Assembly (NCBI RefSeq): GCF_004342265.1
Contig: NZ_SMCS01000012.1
Span: 1 to 64,000 of the forward strand
Length of the DNA stretch: 64,000 nt
Source: Luteibacter rhizovicinus
GTDB taxonomy: Bacteria > Pseudomonadota > Gammaproteobacteria > Xanthomonadales > Rhodanobacteraceae
Direction: 5' to 3'
Shown: in pieces, positions 27,242-37,187 of the stretch
Layout of the letters: each line of letters opens with the position of its first letter
Position numbering within the stretch: the stretch's first letter is position 1
Notes under the pieces: generated by a model
What the model was told of the DNA's origin: nothing
The model's input: the letters and a program-made list of their open reading frames with translations, nothing else
The model's database searches: none
Position numbers and translations under genes: made by a program

Positions 27242-29071
27242 ATGCCAAGTCATGTTCGCTTGAAACTGCTGGTCGCAGCACTCGGCGTCACCGCCGCAAC
27301 GGTCGCCAGTGCGGCTACCGAGCAGCACCTGCAGGCACAGTCGCTGGGCGTCGCACCGACGAATCAGCTCGTCGCGCGCCTGGGCCTCAGCGCCGACAAC
27401 GCTTTCGTAGCGAAGAACTCGCTGCCCACCGCAAGAGGCACGCAGACGGTCCGCATGCAGCAGACCTTCAAGGGTGTGCCGGTGTTCGGCCGCAGCCTTG
27501 CCGTCGAACAGGACGCGCAGGGTAATTCGCTCGTCGCCAACGGTATCGTCGCGCAGGATCTGGGCATCGATATCGCTTCCGTGTCGCCGAAGATCGACGG
27601 CGCCGCGGCACTCGCGATCCTGCAGCGTCAGTCGCGTGCGCTGACTCTTTCGGCAGCGGCCAGCATCGGGAACACGAAGGCCGATCTCTACGTTTATCCG
27701 GTCGAAGGTGCGCCGGCGCGTCTGATCTACCTGACCTCATATTTCACTGGCGGCGATCATCCGTCGCGTCCCACCGCGATCATCGATGCCAACACCGGCG
27801 AAGTGATCCAGCAGTGGGAAGGTCTGACAACGGCCGATTACCTGGCAACGGGTCCCGGCGGCAACGCGAAAACCGGACAGTACCAGTACGACGGATCGTC
27901 ACAGGCCCATCCGAAGCTGCTTGTGTCGCAGTCGGGTACGACATGTACCGCGCAGAACGCCAACGTGAAGACCTACAACCTCAACCACGGCACCAGCGGC
28001 GGTACGTTGTGGAGCTTCACCTGCGCGTCGGGCAGCAGCGGCGACGCCATCAACGGCGCCTATTCGCCGATCAACGACGCCCACCATTTCGGTGGCGTGG
28101 TGCATGACATGTATGTGGCATACACCGGTGCGGCCCCGTTGAACCAGGTGCTGCTGATGAATGTGCATTACAGCACCAGCTACGAGAACGCGTTCTGGGA
28201 CGGCACGTCGATGAACTTCGGCGACGGCGCAAGCACGTTCTATCCGCTGGTGTCGGTCGACGTGACCGGTCATGAAATCAGCCACGGTTATACCGAACAG
28301 CACTCGAACCTTACCTACTCCGGACAGTCCGGCGGTATGAACGAGGCTTATTCGGACATCGCCGGCGAAGCCACCGAGTACTACGACCGCGGCAGCAACG
28401 ACTTCCTCGTTGGCGCCGACATCTTCAAGTCGAGTACCGGCGCGTTGCGCTATATGTGCAACCCGACCCAGGATGGGAGTTCCATCGACAACGCCGCGAA
28501 CTACACGAGCAGCCTCGACGTGCATTATTCGAGCGGCGTGTACAACAAGGCGTTCTGCCTGCTGGCCAAGACGAGCGGCTGGGATACGTCCAAGGCGTTC
28601 AAGGCTTTCGCCCGCGCCAATGCGCTGTACTGGACGGCATCCAGTACGTTCAATTCGGGTGCCTGCGGCGTTGAAAGTGCGGCGACCGATCTGGGCTACA
28701 CCAAGGCCGATGTCACCGCCGCCTTCACGGGCGTCGGCGTCAGCTGCACGGGCGGTGGCGGTTCGGGTGGTGCGCTGTCGAATGGCGTCGCCAAGACCGG
28801 CCTTGCCGGTGCGACGAGCGCTGAACTGAACTACACCGTCGTGGTTCCGGCGGGTAAGAACCTGGTGATCAAGATCTCCGGCGGTACCGGCGATGCGGAT
28901 CTCTATGTGAAGTTCGGTTCCGCTCCGACGACGAGCAGCTATGGTTGCCGTCCGTACCTCACGGGCAACAACGAGACCTGCACGTTCTCGTCGAGCCAGG
29001 CTGGTACGTATTACGTCAAGCTTCGCGGTTATGCCGCGTTCTCGGGCGTATCGCTGGTTGCAACCTGGTAA
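27242..29071 (+). CDS. Secreted M4 (thermolysin-like) metallopeptidase with PPC domain
   Basis: A 609-residue secreted zinc protease. Order of parts: signal peptide (1-24, ends VASAA), FTP/PepSY propeptide (about 30-195, with TRGTQTVRMQQTFKGVPVFG), M4 catalytic domain (about 200-510), and a C-terminal pre-peptidase domain (about 520-609, with TAELNYTVVVPAGKNLVIKISGGTGDADLYVKFG). The zinc motif HEISH is at 344-348 and the second zinc glutamate lies in NEAYSD (367-372). All catalytic residues appear intact. It resembles vibriolysin and pseudolysin, which degrade extracellular protein. It is preceded by a very strong ribosome site and followed by a terminator. Confidence 0.95.
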   Translation: MPSHVRLKLLVAALGVTAATVASAATEQHLQAQSLGVAPTNQLVARLGLSADNAFVAKNSLPTARGTQTVRMQQTFKGVPVFGRSLAVEQDAQGNSLVANGIVAQDLGIDIASVSPKIDGAAALAILQRQSRALTLSAAASIGNTKADLYVYPVEGAPARLIYLTSYFTGGDHPSRPTAIIDANTGEVIQQWEGLTTADYLATGPGGNAKTGQYQYDGSSQAHPKLLVSQSGTTCTAQNANVKTYNLNHGTSGGTLWSFTCASGSSGDAINGAYSPINDAHHFGGVVHDMYVAYTGAAPLNQVLLMNVHYSTSYENAFWDGTSMNFGDGASTFYPLVSVDVTGHEISHGYTEQHSNLTYSGQSGGMNEAYSDIAGEATEYYDRGSNDFLVGADIFKSSTGALRYMCNPTQDGSSIDNAANYTSSLDVHYSSGVYNKAFCLLAKTSGWDTSKAFKAFARANALYWTASSTFNSGACGVESAATDLGYTKADVTAAFTGVGVSCTGGGGSGGALSNGVAKTGLAGATSAELNYTVVVPAGKNLVIKISGGTGDADLYVKFGSAPTTSSYGCRPYLTGNNETCTFSSSQAGTYYVKLRGYAAFSGVSLVATW

Positions 29072-29092
29072 GTAGCGGTTAGTGAGAGGAAG

Positions 29093-29123
29093 AAACCCGG
29101 GTGGCGACACCCGGGTTTTTTTT
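29093..29123 (+). terminator. Rho-independent terminator after the M4 protease gene
   Basis: AAACCCGGGTG and CACCCGGGTTT form an 11-base-pair stem around gcga, followed by a run of T. It starts 22 bases after the stop codon. Confidence 0.92.
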
Positions 29124-29189
29124 GTTCTTCACGTCTTTTCGGGGGACGGCTCGGCTTTGCCCTCGCTTTCGCGCTGGGACGTCTCGGGG

Positions 29190-29430
29190 AGAGCCGTCGG
29201 CCACCACCCTCGACGCTCCGGCTTCACCGTCGCTCGGGAAGGGAGAGCCGCTGCGCGGCTTTTGTTCTATGGCTGCGCCCCGTCGCGCCCGCGCTGCGGG
29301 CGGGGGTTTTCGATTCGGCATCCCTGCCTCAGCGAAAACGGCGGACCGTCCAGGTCCGCCCCCTGCGGGCCTTTTCCGCCCGCCGCGCTCGGTTGCGCAA
29401 GTCGCGTCGAGGGTGGTGGCCGACGGCTCT
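29190..29430. repeat. Element bounded by a perfect 27-base inverted repeat
   Basis: The 27 bases at 29190-29216 (agagccgtcggccaccaccc and on) recur exactly inverted at 29404-29430. The 187 bases between contain several smaller hairpins, for example around gccgctgcgcggc (29249) and cgcccgcgctgcgggcg (29287-29304). It could be a miniature mobile element or give a long structured RNA. No open frame of note is inside. Confidence 0.6.
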
Positions 29431-29638
29431 TCCGAACGCTGCGGTCACGTGGAGGAAAGCATGGCGTTGACGCATGGCCAGGTGACCGCATGCCGGTCCC
29501 GTCCCAACACGTGCTCGGCTCGTGCTCGCCCTATAGCAAACGCAGCCTGCCCGATGCACGAGCGTGAGGCGGTGAAGCTGCTGGTAACACGAGCCGCGCG
29601 GCGGCTGTCCATCCGTAGTGCGTGAAGAGCCTTGTGGC

Positions 29639-29790
29639 TTTTTTTGTAGGAGCTCGCTTGCGGGCGAAAGCCAACAGGGCGAGGAAGCCTGATGCTCACA
29701 TACGATAGCCCGATCTACGGGCTGCGGACGCCACGCGCATCTTCTCCGCTTCGTTGGCTTTCGCCCGCAAGCGAGCTCCTACAAAAAAAA
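29639..29790. repeat. Composite REP/BIME-like element, copy 2
   Basis: A perfect 31-base inverted repeat (29645-29675 with 29753-29783; core gtaggagctcgcttgcgggc) is extended by seven T on the left and eight A on the right. The interior shares acagggcgaggaag and a cccg-atcta-cgggctgcgga block with the element at 3045-3185, so the whole 140-150 base unit is a family, not just its arms. Confidence 0.75.
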
Positions 29791-29916
29791 GCATGGTAGC
29801 TAGGGCGAGGTCGTGTCCGGATGCGTGGCATAGCTACTCATTTCGTTTAAGCGAACCGACCAACTTGTTCCATGAAGAAAATTAATGTGGCAGCTCCCAC
29901 GGAAGAAGGAGTTGCC

Positions 29917-31257
29917 ATGTTGCGATTTATCGTCTGCCCGACTCTCTTGCTTGCATGCGTCATCGCGCAAGCCACATCGCCCGATGCACCCCATCGCGCG
30001 ATCGTCCATTTCGACAATGCGACATCGGCTCGCCAGGCGGCCGTCAATACATCGAGGACATTCGGTGCGCGTACGGGGCAGCATGTTACCCACGTGCGTA
30101 CGCTGGCCGCTGGCGGCGAATTGTTCGAGTTGTCGGATGCCGCGTCGCTGGAGCGGCTTGCCGAAGGGCGCGGCGTAGTCGAGGTGGAGCCCGACATCTA
30201 CCTGCAACCGTTGCTCGTTACCAACCCGCTATGGAAGCGGCAATGGGCACTCAACGATGCACGCGTCGGCATCGACGCGGAAGTTGCATGGAAACGCACG
30301 CGTGGAGAAGGAGCAGTCGTTGCCGTGCTCGATACGGGCATCGTTCCGCATCCGGAATTCGATGGACAGCTACTGGGTGGTTACGATTTCATCAGCGATG
30401 TCGATGAGGCGCGGGACGGCGGCGGTCGCGATGCGGATCCCACCGACGAGGGCGACTGGAACGAAATCGGCGAATGTCGCGCGCGTCAGTTCATTCCCTC
30501 GTCATGGCATGGTTCGCATGTCGCGGGCATCGTTGCCGCACGGCAGAACGATGGGCTTGGGATGACCGGTATCGCGCCGGCTGCGAAAGTGCTTCCGGTG
30601 CGCGTACTCGGCAAATGTGGCGGGGCGACGTCCGACATTGCCGATGCGATCGTCTGGGCGGCGGGTGGCAAGGTCGCGGGAGTACCCGCGAACAAGCATC
30701 GTGCGGATGTCATCAACCTGAGCCTCGGTACGCCGCGTGCCTGTGGGAAAGCATTCGCCAAAGCGATCGCTCGTGCACGGAGTCGCGGAACCGCGGTTGT
30801 CGCTGCTGCGGGCAACGCCACGGAAAACGTTTCGACGTCGTCGCCGGCCAATTGTGCGGGTGTGGTTTCGGTGGCCGCGCTGGCGCGACAGGGCGACGTG
30901 GCGTGGTATTCGAATTACGGCGCCGATGTGACACTGGCCGCGCCGGGCGGTTCCAATAGCGGCGTGAAGTACGACGACATAGTGTCGACAGTGGACACCG
31001 GAGAACGGCAGCGCACCCGGTCCGGATACGCGTACTACCCGGGCACGTCGATGGCCGCGCCGCATGTGGCGGGTCTGGTGGCCTTGATGCGGTCCGTCGA
31101 TCCGAAGATCGACGTGGATGCGGTGACGCGCCAGCTGGTGGACAACGCGCGTCCATATCCGGGGCGTTGCCCGGAAGGATGTGGCGCGGGGCTGGCGGAT
31201 GCGGGGGCGACCGTCGACGCGGTTTACGAAGATCGAGCCGCCGCCCGTTTCGACTGA
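29917..31257 (+). CDS. Secreted S8 (subtilisin-like) serine protease
   Basis: A 446-residue protein with a signal peptide (MLRFIVCPTLLLACVIAQATS, cleavage about 20-21), a short propeptide region (about 25-100, ending EVEPDIYLQP) and a subtilase domain. The catalytic triad is complete: D139 in VLDTG, H198 in WHGSHVAG, S378 in GTSMAAPHVAG, with the oxyanion Asn in AAAGNATENV. There is no C-terminal extension, unlike the neighbouring M4 enzyme. The ATG at 29917 has an AAGGAG ribosome site six bases upstream; the in-frame ATG at 29872 does not. It probably degrades extracellular protein. It converges on the asparaginase gene, 1 nt apart. Confidence 0.94.
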   Translation: MLRFIVCPTLLLACVIAQATSPDAPHRAIVHFDNATSARQAAVNTSRTFGARTGQHVTHVRTLAAGGELFELSDAASLERLAEGRGVVEVEPDIYLQPLLVTNPLWKRQWALNDARVGIDAEVAWKRTRGEGAVVAVLDTGIVPHPEFDGQLLGGYDFISDVDEARDGGGRDADPTDEGDWNEIGECRARQFIPSSWHGSHVAGIVAARQNDGLGMTGIAPAAKVLPVRVLGKCGGATSDIADAIVWAAGGKVAGVPANKHRADVINLSLGTPRACGKAFAKAIARARSRGTAVVAAAGNATENVSTSSPANCAGVVSVAALARQGDVAWYSNYGADVTLAAPGGSNSGVKYDDIVSTVDTGERQRTRSGYAYYPGTSMAAPHVAGLVALMRSVDPKIDVDAVTRQLVDNARPYPGRCPEGCGAGLADAGATVDAVYEDRAAARFD

Positions 31258-31258
31258 A

Positions 31259-31744
31259 TCAGGTGGCTTCGAAACGATTCGCGTCGCGGTTCTTGCGCAC
31301 CTGGGCCGGGTCCCATATCCGGCCGTTCATCGCGATGTAGACGCCTTCGTCCAGCGTCTGCACCGCACCGACGGCGCAACCGATGTTGAACACGGCGTCC
31401 GAGCCCTGGAAGCGCGCGGGATTCAATGCGCCGGTAAGCATGATGACTTTGCCCGGGATGCCTTTGAGAACCTGGGCCGTCTCTACCATGGTGTCGGTGC
31501 CATGCGTCACCAGCACGTGCCGGTGCGGCTGCGCTTCGATGGTGCTGCGGATCAGCGCGCGATCTTCGTCCGTGACGTGCAGGCTGTCCTTGCGCAGGAT
31601 GGGAATGACGTCGAAGCGGAAGGTAACCCCGAGCTGGGTCAGGATGTCGCCGATCTGCGGCGCACCGATCTGGTAATCCGACTTGTCGTCGAAATAGACC
31701 TTGTCGATGGTTCCGCCGGTGGTGATGATCGTGAGCTGTTGCAT
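31259..31744 (-). CDS. Short asparaginase-domain protein
   Basis: At 161 residues this covers only the N-terminal domain of an L-asparaginase (full-length enzymes are about 330). TIITTGGTIDK (residues 5-15) carries the nucleophilic threonine, and HVLVTHGTDTMVETAQVL (about 76-93) carries the second Thr-Asp pair. The lysine and C-terminal domain of the full enzyme are absent. Short single-domain members are common in proteobacteria, so this looks like a subfamily rather than a truncation: its end is clean and there is no trace of a missing half. Activity is uncertain. Confidence 0.85.
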   Translation of the reverse strand: MQQLTIITTGGTIDKVYFDDKSDYQIGAPQIGDILTQLGVTFRFDVIPILRKDSLHVTDEDRALIRSTIEAQPHRHVLVTHGTDTMVETAQVLKGIPGKVIMLTGALNPARFQGSDAVFNIGCAVGAVQTLDEGVYIAMNGRIWDPAQVRKNRDANRFEAT

Positions 31745-31828
31745 GGTGGCCTGGGGGAAGCTGGGAGGCAGGCGGGGAGTTTACCTGATGGAGGGAGTGC
31801 GCCGGATGGACGTGCCACCGTTACTAGC

Positions 31829-31870
31829 CCTCACCGTCGCTCCTGCCTGCGCAGGAGCGACGGTGAGGGC
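31829..31870. repeat. Palindromic repeat (CCTGCGCAGG type), 18-base arms
   Basis: The 18-base arm ccctcaccgtcgctcctg at 31829-31846 is repeated exactly inverted at 31853-31870 around a 6-base loop. The core matches the repeats at 11869-12002 and half of it at 22240-22275. It lies between the asparaginase start and the acyl-CoA dehydrogenase end. Confidence 0.65.
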
Positions 31871-31945
31871 CGGGAGCGGTTCGGTTTCTGCTGCTGACCG
31901 GGTTGCCACATGCCGGTTTGCCGAATGTCGCCTATCTTCGCGGCG

Positions 31946-33625
31946 CTACAAAGCCTTCGCCACCCGCTGGCCACTCGCTACCCGATCCCCCGCGAGCATC
32001 GCATCGTCGGTACCCTCGGGCACCACGAGGCGGTCGAGCCCATGCGCCAGGAACCGCCGGCAGGCGGCCGCGGGGCGGGGATCGCCGTGTTCGGCGGCCC
32101 AGCGTGCCGCGCGTACCAGCAGGGCGGCGGCCATCACGCGCGAAAGCGTGAACGCGACACCGCGCGCGCATGCTTCCATGCCAGCGCGATCGTTGTGTAG
32201 CGACGTCAGGAGGCGTTCGACATTATCGAATGTCTCATCGATCGCCGCGCGTTCCTGACCGGTGCCGTGGTTGTCCAGCAGTTGTTCGATCGCAGCGCGC
32301 ACCGGTTGCAGACCCGCGGGACCCAGGGCACGCAGCGTGTCCAGCGAAAGCACGTTGGTCGTGCCTTCCCATATCGAATAGATCTGGGCGTCGCGAAGCA
32401 GCTGGGGCAGGCCGGTATCTTCGATGTAGCCGGCACCTCCGAAGCATTCGATGGCTTCGGAGGTAATGCGGACGGCCATTTTTCCGGTCCACAGCTTGGC
32501 AAGCGGCGTCAGCAGGCGAAGCAGGGCGGGTTCGTGCGCGGCGGCCAGTCCTTGCTCGACGCGTCCGTGCAACTCGACGACGAAGAAGGTGAGGGCGAAA
32601 GCGCCTTCGAATTCCGCCTGCAGGTCGGCCAGCGTGCGGGCATGCAGCGGCTGGTCGATGAGGCGCGCGCCGAAGGCGCTGCGCTTCGTGGCGTAGTCGC
32701 GGGCGAGCGCGATGGCCCGGCTCATGCTGGCGATGGCGCAGACCGCGTTCCACGTTCGCGTGACGTTGAGCATCGGGGTGATCTGCCGGACACCATGATC
32801 CAGCGGTCCGACCGGGGTTGCCGGCAGGCCGTGGAGATGGATTTCCGCGGTGGGAAGTTCGCGTGTACCCAGCTTGTGCTTGAGACGATCGATCGTGATG
32901 TCGCGCCAGGCACCGCGCTCGTCCTTGGTCTCGACGTAAAACAGTGCAAGAGCGGATGTGCCGGGACCGGCGCCTTCCGGCCGCGCCAGCGCCAGCGCCG
33001 CTTCGCCGATAACGGCCGAGCTGAACCATTTGCGCCCATAAAGACGCCATTGGCCGTGATCGTCCAGACGCGCGATGGTTTCGGTATTCGCGACATCGGA
33101 GCCGCCGCGCGTCTCCGTCATCCACTGGCCGGACAGCCAGAAATCGGCAGGGTCGCGGCTCAGGAAATGCGGTAGCGCTCGTTCGGTCAACGCGCGATTG
33201 CCCGAGGCTTTCAGCGCCGTGGCGGCGCCGTCGGTCATGGCCAGCGGGCAGGTATAGAACTCGCTGGCCACGTGATAGAGGTATACGCGGGCGAACTGTT
33301 CGATGCGTGCGTAGGGCGAGTCGGCGTGACCGGCTGCCAGCAGGCCGTGACGTGTCGTGATGCCCGGTCCTTCCTCCCATGCGGGAGTCAAAGCGATGCG
33401 ATCGACGCGGCGCCCCCATGCATCCCATTGCGTCAGGACCGGTTCGGTCCGCGGCGTCATTTCGCGCCGGTGCCAGGCCATGGTGGCGTAGTCGCCAAGC
33501 GCATCCAGATCCGGTTCCAGCGCATCGAAGCGATCGCCCGGCAGGGCGCGCCCGAGATATGCATGCAATACGCGGTCGTTACGGTAGGTATGCGCGAGTT
33601 TCGGCGCGTCCTGCAGAAAACCCAT
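31946..33625 (-). CDS. AidB-like acyl-CoA dehydrogenase family protein
   Basis: A 559-residue flavoprotein of the AidB branch of the acyl-CoA dehydrogenases. The length, the N-terminal NxxxxDALGDYATMAWHRREMTPRTEPVLTQWDAWGRRVD-type text, MTETRGGSDVANTETIARL, GRKWFSSAVIGEAALALARPEG, and the C-terminal CFGGAGYIEDTGLPQLLRDAQIYSIWEGTTNVLSLDTLRAL resemble E. coli AidB, which binds FAD and DNA and is induced by alkylation. A true isovaleryl-CoA-type dehydrogenase cannot be excluded. A GGAG ribosome site precedes the ATG. Nearest same-strand neighbour upstream is the DUF2069 gene. Confidence 0.87.
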   Translation of the reverse strand: MGFLQDAPKLAHTYRNDRVLHAYLGRALPGDRFDALEPDLDALGDYATMAWHRREMTPRTEPVLTQWDAWGRRVDRIALTPAWEEGPGITTRHGLLAAGHADSPYARIEQFARVYLYHVASEFYTCPLAMTDGAATALKASGNRALTERALPHFLSRDPADFWLSGQWMTETRGGSDVANTETIARLDDHGQWRLYGRKWFSSAVIGEAALALARPEGAGPGTSALALFYVETKDERGAWRDITIDRLKHKLGTRELPTAEIHLHGLPATPVGPLDHGVRQITPMLNVTRTWNAVCAIASMSRAIALARDYATKRSAFGARLIDQPLHARTLADLQAEFEGAFALTFFVVELHGRVEQGLAAAHEPALLRLLTPLAKLWTGKMAVRITSEAIECFGGAGYIEDTGLPQLLRDAQIYSIWEGTTNVLSLDTLRALGPAGLQPVRAAIEQLLDNHGTGQERAAIDETFDNVERLLTSLHNDRAGMEACARGVAFTLSRVMAAALLVRAARWAAEHGDPRPAAACRRFLAHGLDRLVVPEGTDDAMLAGDRVASGQRVAKAL

Positions 33626-33702
33626 GGGTATCTCCGTCGCGGGATCGAGTCAGGCCGTTAGCGTGCGCCTCCCTCATCGTCGCGTCTATCCCATGGAGAC
33701 GA

Positions 33703-34673
<971 letters not shown>

Positions 34674-34727
34674 CTAGTCTCGCAGAAGTTAACGTTTCTG
34701 TTTCATTCCGGGCCGGAAAGGATCGAC

Positions 34728-35996
34728 ATGGCTTTGCGCTTCAACCGCGACCGCGTGCTGAGTTTCACGCGTTTCACCTGGCTTCGTTTCGTCGACGATA
34801 AGTGCTTCGAGACGGCCGGCGCGCTGTCGTACACCACGCTGGTGTCGCTCGTGCCCCTGACGGTGGCGGTGTTCGCTATCCTCTCCGCGTTCCCCGTGTT
34901 CGCCGAATGGCGCGGCAGCCTTGCCAATTACGCCTTCGAAAACTTCGTGCCCGCGGCCGGCCTGAAGGTGCAGGAATACATGCTTGCCTTCGCGGACAAG
35001 GCCAGCCAGCTCACCGGCATCAGTATTCTGGTGATGCTGTTCAGCGCCATCACGATGATGATCAGTATCGAGGACCGCCTCAACCGCATCTGGCGCGTAC
35101 GCAAGTCGCGCGGATGGACGTCGCGTCTGCTGCTGTACTGGGCATCGCTCACGCTGGGGCCGATCCTGGTCGTGGGTGGCCTGGTGCTGACGTCGTACAT
35201 CACCGCCTTCCCGCTGATCAACGAAGCGGCCAGTCAGTTCGGGCTGCCGCGATTGCTGAACATCCTGCCGTTCGTGATCACGTTCGTGACGCTCTGCCTG
35301 ATGTACACCATGATTCCGAACCGCCGGGTATCTTACCGGCACGCTGCGATGGGGGCGTTGCTCGGTGCCATCCTGTTCGAAATCGCGCGATGGGGTTTCA
35401 CGCTGTTCGTACGCAATGCGCCCACGTATCAGGAAATCTATGGGGCACTCGCCGCCATTCCGATTTTCCTGCTCTGGATTTACCTGTCCTGGATCATCGT
35501 GATCCTCGGTGCATCGATCGCCGCGTCGATTTCCGCTTTCGAGTACGTGATGCCGCACGAGGCCTTGCCCGAAGGCGCGGAATTCCTCGGCCTGCTGGTG
35601 GTGTTGCGTCACTTCGTCGACGCGCAGCGCGCCGGCGACAGCCTGGATCCGGCGATCGTGCGTGTGCGCGAACCTTATCTGCAGTCCAGCGCCATTACCT
35701 GTTACTTCGAAGACCTCCAGCGTGCGGACATGATCCAGCGTGGCGAGGCCGGTGGCTGGCTGCTGTCGCGCAGCCTGGACAGCACCGAACTGTTGCGCGT
35801 CTATCGCTGCACGCAGTACCGCCTGCCACTACGGCCCCGCGAGCAGGTGGAGGCCCTGGGTATCTACCTCCCCGCCGACCTGCTCGCATTGCTCGACGCG
35901 TTGGCGAGTGCGCTCGACGCGACGCTCGGCGCGCGGCTCGATCAGCTCTTCCCTCCTTCCGTCATACCTGTTCCAACCGAGGATTCCGTTACATGA
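34728..35996 (+). CDS. YihY/virulence factor BrkB family membrane protein
   Basis: A 422-residue inner-membrane protein. The YihY domain spans about 10-285 with six hydrophobic helices (approximately 28-50, 90-115, 135-158, 178-200, 210-230 and 245-268). FTRFTWLRFVDDKCFETAGALSYTTLVSLVPL and FEIARWGFTLFVRNAPTYQEIYGALAAIPIFLLWIYLSWIIVILGASIAA are typical. The last 130 residues form a soluble helical domain present in the long form found in many gammaproteobacteria. The start at 34728 follows GGAAAGGA. The stop overlaps the thioredoxin-like gene by 4 nt. The once-proposed RNase BN identity of this family is not supported by later work. Confidence 0.9.
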   Translation: MALRFNRDRVLSFTRFTWLRFVDDKCFETAGALSYTTLVSLVPLTVAVFAILSAFPVFAEWRGSLANYAFENFVPAAGLKVQEYMLAFADKASQLTGISILVMLFSAITMMISIEDRLNRIWRVRKSRGWTSRLLLYWASLTLGPILVVGGLVLTSYITAFPLINEAASQFGLPRLLNILPFVITFVTLCLMYTMIPNRRVSYRHAAMGALLGAILFEIARWGFTLFVRNAPTYQEIYGALAAIPIFLLWIYLSWIIVILGASIAASISAFEYVMPHEALPEGAEFLGLLVVLRHFVDAQRAGDSLDPAIVRVREPYLQSSAITCYFEDLQRADMIQRGEAGGWLLSRSLDSTELLRVYRCTQYRLPLRPREQVEALGIYLPADLLALLDALASALDATLGARLDQLFPPSVIPVPTEDSVT

Positions 35997-36463
35997 AATT
36001 CCGATTGTTCGCCCTGTGCGCGCTTGCTGCGCTGGTCGCGCCCGTCATGGCGGAAACGGCCAGGAAGCCCACGCTGAAGATCGCCACGCTGGATGGCAAG
36101 ACGTTCGATCTCGCGGCGAAACGTGGTCACTGGGTCATCGTGAATTACTGGGCGACCTGGTGCGTGCCGTGCATCAAGGAAATGCCGGATATTTCAGATT
36201 TCGTCGCCAGTCATAAGAACGTTACCGCCATCGGCCTCGCTTACGAGGACACGGACAAGAAAGACATCGTTGCCTTCCTCGACCAGCACAAGGTTGTCTA
36301 TCCGATCGCACAGCTCGACATCGGTAACCCGCCGAAGGATTTCGATGAGCCGCGTGGCCTGCCGACGACTTACCTGATCGCTCCCGACGGGCATGTTGCC
36401 CAGCGCTTCGTCGGCCCCGTTACATCGCAGAAACTCGCCGAGGCTATCGCCAAGGGGAAGTAG
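35993..36463 (+). CDS. Periplasmic TlpA/thioredoxin-like protein
   Basis: A 156-residue thioredoxin-fold protein with a signal peptide (1-20, ends VMAE). The active site reads WATWCVPC with cysteines 57 and 60, followed by the cis-Pro region GLPTTYLIAPDGHVAQRFVGP. The C-V-P-C type is usual for TlpA/ResA-like reductases that keep periplasmic cysteines or cytochrome c maturation substrates reduced. The partner is not evident here. It is coupled to the YihY gene by a 4-nt overlap and lies 2 nt before acylphosphatase. Confidence 0.9.
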   Translation: MKFRLFALCALAALVAPVMAETARKPTLKIATLDGKTFDLAAKRGHWVIVNYWATWCVPCIKEMPDISDFVASHKNVTAIGLAYEDTDKKDIVAFLDQHKVVYPIAQLDIGNPPKDFDEPRGLPTTYLIAPDGHVAQRFVGPVTSQKLAEAIAKGK

Positions 36464-36465
36464 CC

Positions 36466-36735
36466 ATGAAAGCCGTCCGTTTCCTTATTCGCGGTCGTGT
36501 GCAGGGCGTTTTTTTCCGGGCGTCCGCACGCGACGAGGCCATACGTCTGAAGTTGACGGGGCATGCGAGGAATCTTGTGGACGGCAGTGTGGAAGTAGTC
36601 GCCTATGGCGACTCGCTGGCCATCGACCGGCTTGAATCGTGGCTGCACGAAGGGCCGCCTTCGGCGGACGTCGTGGAGCTGTATCGCGAGGATATCGACG
36701 CCGGCGATGCGCCGGCGTCGTTCGTCACGAAATAA
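36466..36735 (+). CDS. acyP: Acylphosphatase
   Basis: An 89-residue acylphosphatase, which hydrolyses carboxyl-phosphate bonds such as in acetyl phosphate. The motif GRVQGVFFR is at 10-18 with catalytic Arg18; Asn36 (in ARNLVDGSVEV) is the second catalytic residue. Length and motif order are standard. An AAGGGGAAG ribosome site precedes the ATG, inside the end of the preceding gene. Confidence 0.94.
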   Translation: MKAVRFLIRGRVQGVFFRASARDEAIRLKLTGHARNLVDGSVEVVAYGDSLAIDRLESWLHEGPPSADVVELYREDIDAGDAPASFVTK

Positions 36736-36737
36736 GC

Positions 36738-37187
36738 TCAGTCCTTCGGACCGTTCGCGTTCGCGGGGCGTGCGACGAAGTTCACGGGCAGCACGCTGCC
36801 ATCGGCCAGGTGGAAATTCACGACGACCGTGTCGCCGGCTTTCACCGGTTTGCCGGCATCCATCAACATCACGTGGTAGCCGCCCGGCGCAAATTTCGTC
36901 GTGGACTTCGCCGGCAGGTCGACGCTTTTCAACATCTCCATGCGGCCCATGCCGCCATCGGTGCTGCTGCGATGGAGCATCGCGTGACCGTAAGCGGGGC
37001 TGTCGGTGTCGACGATCTTCAGTGTGTGATCGGAATCGTTCGCGAAGTCCACGTAACCGCCGGCAGGAAGTGTGCCGGGGAGTACGCGAATCCATGCGTT
37101 GGTTGCATGTACCGACGCGGCATCGTTCGCTTGCGCGCCAAAGCAGAGGGTCAGGCCGGCGAGGGCGACAATGAGACGGGTCTTCAT
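36738..37187 (-). CDS. Periplasmic copper chaperone PCu(A)C
   Basis: A 149-residue periplasmic protein with signal peptide (1-20, ends FGAQA). The copper site of the family, H-M...M...H-x-M, is visible as GHAMLHRSS, GRMEML and GGYHVMLMD. PCuAC delivers Cu(I) to the CuA site of cytochrome oxidase together with Sco. The ATG at 37187 overlaps the sco stop by 4 nt, so the two are one operon on the minus strand. Confidence 0.92.
   Translation of the reverse strand: MKTRLIVALAGLTLCFGAQANDAASVHATNAWIRVLPGTLPAGGYVDFANDSDHTLKIVDTDSPAYGHAMLHRSSTDGGMGRMEMLKSVDLPAKSTTKFAPGGYHVMLMDAGKPVKAGDTVVVNFHLADGSVLPVNFVARPANANGPKD

Larger units (their letters stand above)
29072..29916. other. 845-base gene-poor region rich in inverted repeats
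   Basis: Between the M4 and S8 protease genes I see no convincing gene. It holds a terminator (29093-29123), a large inverted repeat (29190-29430), a composite REP element (29639-29790), and the promoter region and leader of the S8 protease gene. Short open frames here lack conserved text and run through the repeats. Confidence 0.6.

Noticed and set aside
29082-29640. Short open frames between the two exoprotease genes
   Set aside because: They run through the 27-base inverted repeat element and lack ribosome sites and conserved text.
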